In this document: positions 6,931 through 16,240 of the stretch, piece by piece | Layout: every line of letters starts with the position of its first letter | How positions within the stretch are numbered: position 1 is the stretch's first letter | NCBI GenBank assembly: GCA_907165275.2 | Contig: OU015653.1 | Location: 6,602,001-6,666,000 of the forward strand | From: Zygaena filipendulae | Lineage: Eukaryota; Arthropoda; Insecta; Lepidoptera; Zygaenidae | DNA length: 64,000 nt | Direction: 5' to 3' | Position numbers and translations under genes: made by a program | Notes under the pieces: generated by a model | Seen by the model: the letters and a program-made list of their open reading frames with translations, nothing else | Told to the model about the DNA's origin: nothing | Database searches by the model: none

Positions 6931-9447
6931 TTAATTAAAGAAACCTCTCACAAAAGCCAAGACGGTCTTCTCTACAGCTTCTGCTCCCTGCAATAACAAA
7001 AGTAATAAACAAAAATCGCTCAATCCGACGACTAAAGTAACTAAAGTTCAATATGATGATAGGACTCTTATGATGGTGAAAGTAGCATCACCCGCTGTAA
7101 AATTTATTTAAAGATACCTTAATAGATTAGAATAGGAAAATGGTCAATTTTGTTTTCGATTATAAATTTTTAATATTGTATTATGTTGCAAATTGTTATA
7201 ATAAAAAAAAATTGTATTTACTATTTACCCTATTTTACATAAATAATCATTCTCCAATCCATTTCTCTTTATGATTATACCTATAGGTATGAAATATCTT
7301 AGAACATAAAATTTATTACAGCGGGTGGCTTTACTTTCACCAATCTACGGACGGTAAACACCTGGCATTAATAATAATTATTAATTTCCATTCTCACTTA
7401 CATCTTTACAAGCTTCAACGATTCCTAACGGTATATCAATAAGCATTTTCCCGAAACTGGCAAGCGCCTGCAAAGTAAAAAGGTTTATATTTAATTAAAT
7501 GGAAAGTCAAAGTCAAAATTAGGGGATTGTTTTAATCGTCAAGCGAGGTTCAGTTACAAGAAATATAAATAAAAATTGGAGTGTTACCTATAAATTTTCC
7601 ATTTTTCGATGTTTTTTACAGTTAATAATCCCTAATAATATTATAAATGCGAAAATATCTCTGTCTGTCTGTCTGTTTCACGCCTTAACGGCTCAACCGA
7701 TCATCTATTTTTGTGCACACGTGAAGTATCGACCTGTTCGGGCACCATGGCCTATCTTGTTGCAAAAGCAACGGACGAATTCCAAGACACGCTGAATTAA
7801 ACGATGTCATCCGCCGGGCTCTCGTCACAGCCGGTGCGCCAGCTGTACTCGAACCCAACGGCCTGGTGCGCGACGATGGCAAGCGGCCCGACGGGATGAC
7901 ATTGGTACCGTGGAAGATGGGCCGGTCTTTGGTATGGGACGCGACTTGCGTAGATACCATTGCGCCGTCTCATCTTCGGTCGTGAAAGCTGGTTCCGCGA
8001 CAGCTTCTGCGGAGTCCCTCAAGCGGCGCAAATATGGGTCCGTTAGCGGGGAATTTGTGTTTGAGCCATTTGGGGTCGAAACCCTGGGGCCTAGGGGTCC
8101 AAGCGCCCGTCAACTATATAAAGAACTGGCGGTGCGACTGGTCGAGACGTCACGTGACCAGAAGTTTGGTGTTTACTTCGCCCAGCGAGTAAGCCTATCG
8201 CTATCCAGCAGGACAATGCCGCCAGCCTTTTGGGCACGCTACCCGCTGTGGAGGACCTAGGTCAAATTTTTTATTTGTAAATATAGTTTTTATATATTTT
8301 TTATTTGTAAAATATATAATTATTATTTTAAGTTTTCATAACTTTAATTAATTAATAATATAATCTCACGATTAGTCGCTACACAGTAATTAATTCCTAG
8401 GTTCATAAGTTAACCTATTCATCTACAAAGATAATGACTATATATGAGTAGGTATCTTTTTTATATATAAAAATAAATTTCTGTTCGTTAGTCTCGCTAA
8501 AACTCGAGAATGGCAGGATCGATTTGGCTAATTTTGATCTTGAAAGATTCGTGGAAGTACAGGGAAGGTTTAAACGGTGAGAAAATGGGAATTCCTGCGT
8601 GAATTCTGAAACTCACGCGGGTGAAACCGCGGGGCACAGCTATACTAGAGATATATAGAATTGTTTAATTAATATAGAACGTTAACTTTAGTCTATTAGT
8701 ATGGACATACAAATTAATAAAAATGGCTTTTATGATGAAGGCACATCCAGTCTAAAACATAATGAAGTGAACTATGACTTTTAACGGGAAATCCGGTATA
8801 AACCATGCATATAATTTAATTAATTCCTCTTGAACCAGTCTATCTATTGGTGAAAACCGCATGAAAATCCGTCCAGTATTTTTTGAGTTTATCGCGAACA
8901 GACAGACATACAGGCTGTAAGAGCTCTTTCACACGGCAACATCCCGTTTGCCGTCAGAGAAAAATAGGGGCTTGTTCGGTAAAGTTCGCGACCGAAAAGT
9001 TCTCCACCGAAGATTGGTGAAAAGTATTTCTGCCACCGGTGTTCGGCTGGGCACCATATTTGGTCAATATACTCTCCCGTAGTTTGCACATTACTGACAC
9101 TGTGCGGGGTCGGTCACTGTGCCTGCTGGTCACTGATATTGTGTCGCCAACATATCCTTCGGGCAATAAAGGGCGACCGAAACCTCTTTGGTCTGATTGA
9201 TTTCTGTCCGTCGCTGTTGCCGTGTGAAAGAGCTTTCGTACAGCCGACCACAATCGTGGCACCTTTGAAACAACTTGTTATTAATCCAATAATAATTTAC
9301 CCCGGGTTGTTTAGTTTCCTTCGGTGGTGTTTTAGTAGCCATGCTTGCAGCAGATGCAGCTGTCGGAGTGGTTGCATTATTCGCACTCATAGTACTAGCC
9401 ACCATTATCAACAGTAGCACAATTAGTTTAACATCAATTCGAATCAT
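6931..9447 (-). CDS. Three-exon gene for an 89-residue secreted peptide of unknown family
   Basis: Exons are 9447-9301 (49 codons), 7467-7402 (22 codons) and 6987-6931 (18 codons plus TAA), all joined in phase 0. Donors CCCGGG|GTAAAT and AAAGAT|GTAAGTGAG and acceptors TACTTTGCAG| and GTTATTGCAG| are good, with pyrimidine-rich tracts. Residues 1-22 ([22 protein letters not shown]) form a signal peptide. The next 27 are Ala/Thr/Pro/Lys-rich with one NAT sequon. Exon 2 encodes [20 protein letters not shown] then KD; exon 3 encodes [18 protein letters not shown]. The last two exons give a short amphipathic segment with one Cys. Intron 1 (1.8 kb) and intron 2 (414 bp) hold transposon insertions. 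Exon 1 resembles the partial gene at 301-453, so a tandem pair is inferred. Size and layout would suit a defence or signalling peptide, but I recognise no family and assign no function. Confidence 0.6.
7075..7341. mobile_element. MITE in intron 2 of the peptide gene
   Basis: Terminal inverted repeats of roughly 27 bp: GGTGAAAGTAGCATCACCCG on the left and, inverted, GGTGAAAGTAAAGCCACCCG on the right. The interior is AT-rich with no ORF. The 267-bp element fills most of intron 2. Confidence 0.55.
7648..7722 (+). repeat. Fragment of GTCT-microsatellite repeat
   Basis: AATATTATAAATGCG, then (CTGT)n, then CGGCTCAACCGATCATC: the terminal part of the dispersed repeat family. It lies just before the retroelement fragment in intron 1. 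Confidence 0.45.
7735..8345 (+). pseudogene. Decayed C-terminal domain of a reverse-transcriptase-type retroelement
   Basis: One frame reads [20 protein letters not shown], then [28 protein letters not shown] and [10 protein letters not shown], then a stop. A shifted frame continues with [37 protein letters not shown] and YFAQRVSLS; a second shift gives [15 protein letters not shown] recognise this as the conserved tail of certain retroelement polyproteins of arthropods and molluscs. RPDG followed some 15 residues later by VWD(A/V)T resembles a PD-(D/E)xK-type nuclease motif (inference). Two frameshifts and a stop make this copy dead. The 3' UTR starting CCTAGG(T/G)CAAATTTTTTATT recurs at 27331. 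It lies in intron 1 in antisense to the gene. Confidence 0.55.
8465..8645 (-). repeat. CTAGCTGT-type dispersed repeat
   Basis: Ends CTCACGCGGGTGAAACCGCG, then GGGCACAGCTATACT. The body has GGGAATTCCTGCGTGAATTC. It lies in intron 1 of the peptide gene. Confidence 0.6.
8825..8912 (+). repeat. Fragment of a CTAGCTGT-type repeat
   Basis: ATTGGTGAAAACCGCATGAA and AATCCGTCCAGTATTTTT match the middle of the copy at 10227-10438. It is truncated at its right edge by the MITE at 8913. Confidence 0.5.
8913..9245. mobile_element. MITE in intron 1 of the peptide gene
   Basis: Inverted termini of about 30 bp share GGCTGTA and AGCTCTTTCACACGGCAACA. The 333-bp element covers the sequence just past the exon 1 donor. 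This explains why the open frame running on from exon 1 is not a conserved coding region. A target duplication is not clear. Confidence 0.6.
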
Positions 9448-9559
9448 GTTTGCAAAAAAAATTATACGATTTTGAAACTTCTATCTGCTGAAATCGACGT
9501 AGAAAATAGCTACAATATCGATATTAGTAAAATACTATGATCATATTTATTTCCGCGAT

Positions 9560-9975
9560 TCTACCTATTTCATTTTGTAAAGAAGAGAAGTATTAGAATA
9601 CTGTCGAATGTCTTAGAAAATTTGTAGTTTATATGGGCAAGCCCGTACCGAGCGTGTCATCATTTGTTCTGATACAATCAACAGAGGTAACAAGTAAAAA
9701 AAATGGTCACAATTGTCGATAGAAATGTTTTCATTTTGTAATGAGATGTTAATTTGCTTAAGGCCGTCTCAGTTTGTTAATGAATATTCAATGTCCATTT
9801 TGAAGTAAACTTCGGTTGGCACAACATCAAAATGTAAAATCGTTAAAGGCTTCGCAAGAAATATGCAGATGCTTAGAGAACTTTCTGAATATCTGTAACG
9901 AGGTTATTGACGACTTCGAAACACGATCATAAAACTTAATACGGTATATATACCTAAATCTATACATAGATACAT
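9560..9975. other. Upstream of the peptide gene, nothing recognised
   Basis: AT-rich sequence 5' of the gene. No strong TATA box at the expected place. A TTTCAGCAGATAG initiator-like motif near 9487 on the minus strand is the only hint of a start site. Confidence 0.35.
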
Positions 9976-9982
9976 ACATACC

Positions 9983-10078
9983 TACAAATAAATAAAATTG
10001 AAGCATCTGTTTGTTATCCAAATTAACAGCTTTTCACTAAATGCATAATGAAAGTATACAGCATGAGGCTCAGCTAGT
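9983..10078 (-). repeat. Internally deleted GTCT-type repeat
   Basis: AAATAAATAAAATTGAAGC and CCAAATTAACAGCTTTTCAC match the longer copies at 30085 and 47698. It jumps straight to CTCAGCTAGT without the GTCT tract and central part. Confidence 0.55.
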
Positions 10079-10123
10079 AATTATAATAATAATTAATAAT
10101 GCTTAGACATTAACATATATGCG

Positions 10124-10212
10124 CCACCTGGTGCTAAACTAATAAGCAGAGCTTGTGCTGTGGTACCAGATAACTGATACAATACACATGATATACTGTT
10201 TTTTATATATGC
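10124..10212 (+). repeat. SINE fragment (tail portion)
   Basis: GCGCCACCTGGT followed by AGCAGAGCTTGTGCTGTGGT and ACCAGATAACTGATACA aligns with 37575-37680 and, inverted, 49490-49590. Confidence 0.5.
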
Positions 10213-10226
10213 ATTCTAATTATATA

Positions 10227-10438
10227 CTAGCTGTCCCCGTTGTTTTACCCGCGGTAATTTTGGAGTTACCGTGAAAATTCCAGGATGAACTCTACGTATA
10301 AACCTTTCTCTTAAATCACTCCATCCATTGGTGAAAACCATGTGAAAATCCGTTCAGTATTTTTAGAGTATATTGCGAATAGACAGACAAACAGACGAAC
10401 GTGGCGGGGGACTATGTTTTATAATTATATGTAAGGAT
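10227..10438 (+). repeat. CTAGCTGT-type dispersed repeat
   Basis: Full-looking copy from CTAGCTGTCCCCGTTG to TTTTATAATTATATGTAAGGAT, with ACCCGCGGTAATTTTGGAGT at the head. Confidence 0.65.
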
Positions 10439-10439
10439 A

Positions 10440-13400
10440 AACCAAACACTGTGACGTGGTGCTAACGCCCATGGAGGTAGTACGTTCTTTTTTTCATCTA
10501 AATTCAAAATTTATTTTTCTTGGGCGTCGGCGTTAATAATTGTTTTGTTTCTCTTTCGGATTCGTTCACGCTGCGTAAAGCATCTACGCCTGATTCTATT
10601 CCCTATAACATCAATTAAATACATATTTAATTATAATACATATTATAATACTTAAATTTAACATTAATAAATTACAAAAGGAAGCTGTACACTAAGCAAG
10701 TATTTAATATTTTTATACTTTATTTGTACATTATGTTTTGATATTTGTAAGCCTTGATCTAGGTCTCATGTTATGTTTTTAAATCACTCACTGGTCTTTT
10801 GTGATGTGGCGTAAGACCTGGACGGCTGTCGGCAGGGATTTCATGGCTATGAATGATTCCAGCTTGCTTTTTTGGATATCAAAACTACTATCTTCAATCT
10901 ATCTACAATCTTTACTTGAAACTTGAAAAACTTTGGATCTTCTGCTGTTCCTGTTCCTTCTTCTTCCTGATCTTCACATCCTGGCCGACGCCACTACAGC
11001 TTCGGATTCTATGTCTATCACGGATCGCAAAGGCCAGTGATTGTTTGTATATATTTAAACTTACTCTTAGATTCTGTACTGATTACACTAAATTATAAAA
11101 TGAACCGAGTTTTTCTCACGACCGTTTCAACGCCTAGATCAAACGTTAAAAAATATGAAAATGTAAATGATATAACTTTACTGTCACCCACAGACATGAG
11201 TGATTGCAATTTCATACTAATTATAAATATGAGTTTACAATAGGCGACCTTATCACTAATAAGTGATCTCTACCAGGCTACCCTAGATTGGAGGAGACAA
11301 ATTAGACTTAGACCTAAGTGGGCGGCATAAGCAAATACATATATACAGGGACGTATTAATGTAATCTAATAAATTTCTAAATACATACTTACAATACGTA
11401 CATACATAAAATATACATACAATGCACTACTTAAATAAATACATAAAGAAATACATACATATTACATAGCCATACTCATATATACAGTGTTATATAACTA
11501 CTCATAAGTCATATTCAATACTCAATACTCTATTCAATACTCTGGAAATTGTCAATTATTTTTATAATCTATAGCTGTTCCAAAATTACGAAGTTCCCTC
11601 GGAAATTCCGGGATTTTATAAAAGCAAAATGTGCAAAATATATTTTGCACATTTTAGTACTTTTTTTTTTTGCAATCAAAGACTTACTAAATAAAAAATA
11701 ATTGTTAAGGGATAATGTATTGCGAAATAATAAAGATTTAAACGACATGCACATAATATTATGCTTGACATAGAGGTGTAGAGTAAAAATGTAAAAAAAA
11801 TTCTTCATCCAAACATTGTTTGAGTACTGATAAAATACATTTTCAATACACGACCGGAAGTCACGAACGCTCTTAAATATTATAAACGCTAGCGACTTCC
11901 TGCTTTCAAAGACCTTTATTAACAAAATCAATGAAAAATACCTACTTTCCTGAGAACAAATACAACGTACAAGCAGCATTTGACCTTTTTACGCTTTTCA
12001 AAAATATATCTAGTCAATAGCGCACATTTGTAATGGAAACGTGAAGGTTACTTGCTCAATTGGTTACGTTCCAAATAATTGTGAATTTGGTTTAAGTCGC
12101 GTAAATAGGTTTGAGTCAACAAAACAGGCGAGGAAAATTACGTACCGTCCACGAAAACAAAAGCAAAACCGAATGCATGTTTATTGTATGTACCCAAGTA
12201 GGTACGTATCTATTAGTATGATGAAGAACAAATTGAAATTCTAGGAAATTAACTTTTAGTATTTGACTATCAGTTACTACAGTGGATATAACTATTTATT
12301 TTTCTTACATGGAAAATAATTCTGGTTACTGTGACGAAAATTTTGTACACTCTACCATTTTTTAGAGTTTTATTACCTTAGGATCATTCGATGCTCCTTT
12401 CCTTTGTATTGCTAATTCAAATGTATTTAATTGGTTTTTACGTAAAAACATATTTAAAAATTCATTTCAAAATCCATATAAGTATAGTTAGCATCAGAAA
12501 TAATTATGTAACCAGTTCAGAGTCGAGGATAATGGGCATGAGATTAATAAAAAAATATTGGACACATACTTTTCCTTTTTTTACGTAGGTAATTAAAAAA
12601 TAACGGCGATACTTTGAGTTAAAATTCCATGTGACGTCACACCTAGATAGATACACTTTATACTTAGTTATGACGTCATCATGCCCATTGTGTATTTTTC
12701 TATTAGTGCTAAATATCTGTTAATATTGAAATAAAGAAAATAAAATGAAATAAATCATATTCCGATATTGGTAAAGTTCAACGTGCGTGTCTAAATGACA
12801 AAAGTGTATGGGAACTTATATATTTTTGATGCTGGCTGTACATTTAAAAATAGATAAAGTAAGAAAATTGTTAGTACTTCCTATTGCAATCTTAGTTCTC
12901 CAACATGCAAGTATAATGTATAAATTATAATTTACCTATCTTTATGATCTTCTACTGAATTTCATAATCTTCTACTGAATAAGAACAAAAAATACTTGGG
13001 TATTTCCTTTGTGGTAGTTTTATTAAAAAAATTCTGTTGTTTGTTCATAGTCCAACATACTTTCTAGGGTTCCGTACATTGAAAGTAAAAACAGAACCCA
13101 CCCAAATCGGAGAGGTTTTTCATAAAAATTAGGTAGCGTAGAAATTTGAAATTCGGCATATTTATAGAACATATACGTTTTTAGACATTCTATTCTGTAT
13201 ACCAAGGTAGAGGTTTATTAATAAAAGACTTATTTAACAGATGTTGAATACAACTAACCTACCTCTATGCTGTTATTAATATTCTTTTGTTAACTCAATA
13301 TTTTTCATTATGTTGAGATCTGAGGAATTATTGTATTGTATAATAAAAGCCTGAAAATGGACGCTACTACCAGCAATTACATTTTTTCTTACATTTTAAT

Positions 13401-13590
13401 ATGGCCTTTCACATTTTTCTGGGCCCAATCTTAAAATTTTACACTCCATGTCAAACAGCTGTAACAGATCCTGGTATAAACGTATACATGAGTATATAAG
13501 ATATTAATGGGTCAAAGTACGTGCTCAACCTAAATTGTTTCAGAGTTATTATTATTAGAGTGAAATACGTTAGTACTATTCCAACGTGCT
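10440..13590. other. Gene-free AT-rich stretch with scattered repeat pieces
   Basis: 11225-11340 (AGTGATCTCTACCAGGCTAC, then GGCGGCATAAGCAAATAC) resembles the 3' UTR of a truncated retroelement. 11575-11622 is a piece of the CTAGCTGT repeat (GGAAATTCCGGGA). A minus-strand open frame of 136 codons near 11569-11979 is rich in Phe, Ile, Lys and Ser and looks like chance in AT-rich DNA. TGACGTCA occurs at 12632 and 12671. I support no gene here. Confidence 0.45.
11626..11655. repeat. Perfect 30-bp palindrome
   Basis: AAAATGTGCAAAATA joined to its exact reverse complement with no spacer. Confidence 0.8.
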
Positions 13591-13777
13591 CGGATCCATT
13601 AAGAAGTTGTACACAATTTAAAGCCGCACCGTAGCGGATGTATCCCGGGGAGGTAGCCGACGTGGCATCCGGCCCGAAGGATTCTGAGCGATTCGCATCG
13701 CTCGATTCTCGCTTCGCTTCATATTCGAACGTTCCCACTCTTAAGGAGCGAATGTGGCGTTAAATTTCACAGACATA

Positions 13778-13939
13778 CGGCCGCACTCAGTCGTTTAAAT
13801 GATTAATTAATTTTAAGTAAAGATTTTAAAAACAAAACTACCGCACTCAGAGACGTTCATTAAATCAATGTTAATTGGCATTTCACTAATCAATTTAAAT
13901 TTAGTTAAGTAATCATTAAAACGACTCTGAGTGCGGCCG
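13778..13939. mobile_element. 162-bp foldback MITE (same family as 1397-5913)
   Basis: Ends CGGCCGCACTCAG and CTGAGTGCGGCCG, flanked by ATA at 13775-13777 and 13940-13942. The interior contains TTAATTGGCATTTCACTAAT and ACCGCACTCAGA, as in the first copy. No coding capacity. Confidence 0.75.
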
Positions 13940-14185
13940 ATAGGCCTCGATAGGAAATAAAGAAAGTTCAACCACTCTCATCTACTTACGTAAGGCGACC
14001 CGACGACCCGATTGGCGCAATGGTCACCATGCCTGCCTGTTAATCGGTTCGGTGGGTGTCGAACCCGGAACCTCCGGGTTCGACACCCGGTGGGGGTGGA
14101 CTATGTGTGATGAACGCAGGGTTCCATTTTCCAGTCTGGGGTGTACCTATATATAGATCTATAGTATAATATATATGTAATAATA

Positions 14186-15745
14186 CACACATCAATGTCT
14201 AGGGATCAAGTGCATTTTAGAGAATTGCCGCCAATTGGGATTATTATAGTAACTTTTCTGGATCCTTTTATAAATTTTTTATTGAATTTCACCATTTCAA
14301 TAATGAATTTTATTCAAATTTTGTTTAAACTTTTAAAAATAACTGTCATTAAAAATCCCTATAAAAGAGTGTGATGGCGGTTTTACAAAAACATTACAAT
14401 TTCTGCATCGTAACTGAAAAAAATTGCATCGGTATGGAGCGATGACACCAATTGCCTAGAGAAGAGATGCTGAGAGCCGTTGGAATGTTGGAAGCTGGCG
14501 CCAGGCAACGCACTGTGGCTACTGCTGTTGGGACAAGGCAGAGCGTCATAAGCCGCCTATGGACACGCTATCGCATCACGGGCAGTGTGGCCGAGCGACA
14601 TGGAGGGCGAACTCGTATCACCACTCGAAGATAGGACCGGTATATCCATAATACAGCGCGAAGAAATCGTACTATGACCGCCATGATGATAACTACGAGG
14701 CTCCACAGCGCTTCAGGCTTTCTGATAAGCGATCAAACCATACATAATCGTTTAAGAGAAGTGGGTCTGCGATCCCGAAGGCCTCTGAGAGTTCCACCAA
14801 TAGCGCCCCGCAATCGTAGAGCCCGTTTACAATGGGCTCGCGAAGACAGTAATTAGGAGGAAGAAGACTAGCGTGGTGTTTGCTTTTCCGAGGAATCTCG
14901 TTTCGGTATGAGGCCGGATACAAGATGTACATTAGTTTGGAGAAGCCCTGGACGTCAAGAACGATTGAAATTCTGTTAGGAAGTTCATTCATATGGAGGG
15001 GGAACAATGATGGTTTTAACGGGTATTTAGATCGGTGGAAGAACCGATCTCATTTGGATCAGGGGCAACCTTAATGCTCGGATTTATGCGACAAGTACTG
15101 TATCAGATGTAATCATCCCTTTGCGAAGCCAGTTGGGTGATTCGTTTCAACTTATGCACGACAATGCACGTCCACACCCTGTTGGAGTCGTAACACGCAC
15201 TCTTGCCAATGCTGATATCAACGTCCTGCCGTGGCCTGCTCAATCACCAGACTTAAATCCTACTGAGCACGCATGGGATATACTCCAAAAAAGAGCTCTG
15301 CCGAGTATGGACGCCGTAAATACCCCACAACAACTTTTTGACATCTTACAAAGAACGTGGGTGGCCATTCCTCAAAGTGATTTTGATGAACTGATTTTAA
15401 GCATACCAAATCGCGGCGAATGTGTGATTCGTGTCAATGGAAAGAACACAGATTATTAATTTGTTAATACATTACAATAAAAGTTTCAAAAACCCCTGTC
15501 TTTGCCTTTTTTGCAATTTTATTGTCGACTTGGAATTGGTTCAATTTCTCACACCTTACAAAAAATGAATATTTTCTTAATTTATTCAAAATGTGGGGAT
15601 TAGTTGTTAATTTAGATTTGGGAAATAAGGTAGGCAACAAGCCCAGAAGATTAGATTAGATTTAAATTAATTGGGTTTCTTTTTATAGCAAAAAATGCAC
15701 TTGATCCCTAGACACTTTTGATGTGTGACACTTTTGATGTGTGTG
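14186..15745 (+). mobile_element. Tc1-type DNA transposon, decayed
   Basis: Inverted termini share TGTCTAGGGATCAAGTGCAT, with an outer CACACATCAA. A TA dinucleotide flanks each end (14184-14185 and 15746-15747), as for Tc1/mariner. The right end carries a 16-bp tandem duplication of ACACTTTTGATGTGTG. The element is about 1.56 kb, the usual size for Tc1. Confidence 0.8.
14434..15459 (+). pseudogene. Tc1-type transposase, broken (DD34E family)
   Basis: Starts ATG at 14434 and meets TGA at 14443-14445. The helix-turn-helix part reads LRAVGMLEAGARQRTVATAV and SVISRLWTRYRITGSVAERH. After further stops and frame changes come ISDQTIHNRLREVGLRSRRP, then CFSEESRFGMRPDT, then MHDNARPH and DLNPTEHAWD, ending TAA at 15457-15459. 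By family knowledge the catalytic triad is D, D, E with 34 residues between the last two. The first Asp position is read here as Glu (GAG at 14890-14892), and several stops and shifts are present. The copy cannot encode an active transposase. Confidence 0.8.
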
Positions 15746-15844
15746 TAGTATATACCACGTTTGCTTGGTTTCCACGACACAAGCTTATAGCTTAGTGTGG
15801 GATCAAGTAGATCTGTGTGTTGTGAAGTGGATTATTATAAGGCA

Positions 15845-16076
15845 ATAAAACCTTTTTGACAGTGGTTGATAGATATTTTTGATAGTGGTTATTACTTATT
15901 GGATAGGAAAGAGATTAATAAAATTGTTCAATTTTAAAACTTTGAAAAACAGAACCCTCACTATCAGCATAACCTCTTTTTTGTTTATTTCAATGCAAAT
16001 AGAGTTTTAAAAAACGTATAATTCTGGTACTTTAAAACTTTAATAAACGAGTACAAATGATTATGAAGTAAGTAAT
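15845..16076. other. Short gene-free stretch
   Basis: AT-rich, with two related TTGATAG motifs near 15868-15886. Nothing else recognised. Confidence 0.4.
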
Positions 16077-16077
16077 A

Positions 16078-16195
16078 ATTTATTTATTTTATTTATTTAA
16101 AGATCTTTATTGCACATTTACGTACAAAAAGCGGACTTAATGCCTAAGGCATTCTCTACAGGAGATAATTTAGTGGCATGACACAGAATCGGAAA
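16078..16195 (-). mobile_element. 3' end of a 5'-truncated LINE
   Basis: On the minus strand AGAATGCCTTAGGCATTAAG is followed by TGCAATAAAGATCTTTAAA and a TAAA-rich tail. AATAAAGATCTTTAAA also ends the full-length LINE at 1596, so the families may be related. Confidence 0.55.
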
Positions 16196-16240
16196 TATAT
16201 ATATATATATATATACATATATACATATACATATATATAA
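16195..16240. repeat. (AT)n microsatellite
   Basis: Alternating AT with a few interruptions; a second AT tract lies at 16317-16335. Confidence 0.7.

Larger units (their letters stand above)
14002..15840 (+). mobile_element. tRNA-derived SINE, split by a Tc1-type transposon
   Basis: The SINE is 14002-14183 plus 15748-15840, about 275 bp in total, matching the intact inverted copy at 63270-63545. The head has A-box-like TTGGCGCAATGG (14012-14023) and B-box-like GGGTTCGACACCC (14076-14088). The body includes GGGTTCCATTTTCCAGTCTG and ACCACGTTTGCTTGGTTTCC, and the tail is ATTATTATAA. This copy has an extra inverted duplication of the B-box segment. Confidence 0.75.

Noticed and set aside
7910..8260. 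Plus-strand 116-codon frame as a host gene
   Set aside because: It is one piece of the frameshifted retroelement domain at 7735-8345, not an intact gene.
8889..9262. Two overlapping minus-strand frames of 66 and 102 codons
   Set aside because: They coincide with the intron 1 MITE and its inverted termini.
9130..9300. Unspliced continuation of the peptide exon as a 105-residue protein
   Set aside because: A good donor sits at 9300, downstream exons with good acceptors keep the frame, and most of the continuation lies in a MITE.
11569..11979. Minus-strand 136-codon frame
   Set aside because: Phe/Ile/Lys/Ser-rich chance frame in AT-rich DNA, crossing a palindrome and a repeat scrap; no domain.
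14002..14090. Functional tRNA gene on the plus strand
   Set aside because: A and B boxes are present, but no cloverleaf closes, and the sequence continues as a SINE.
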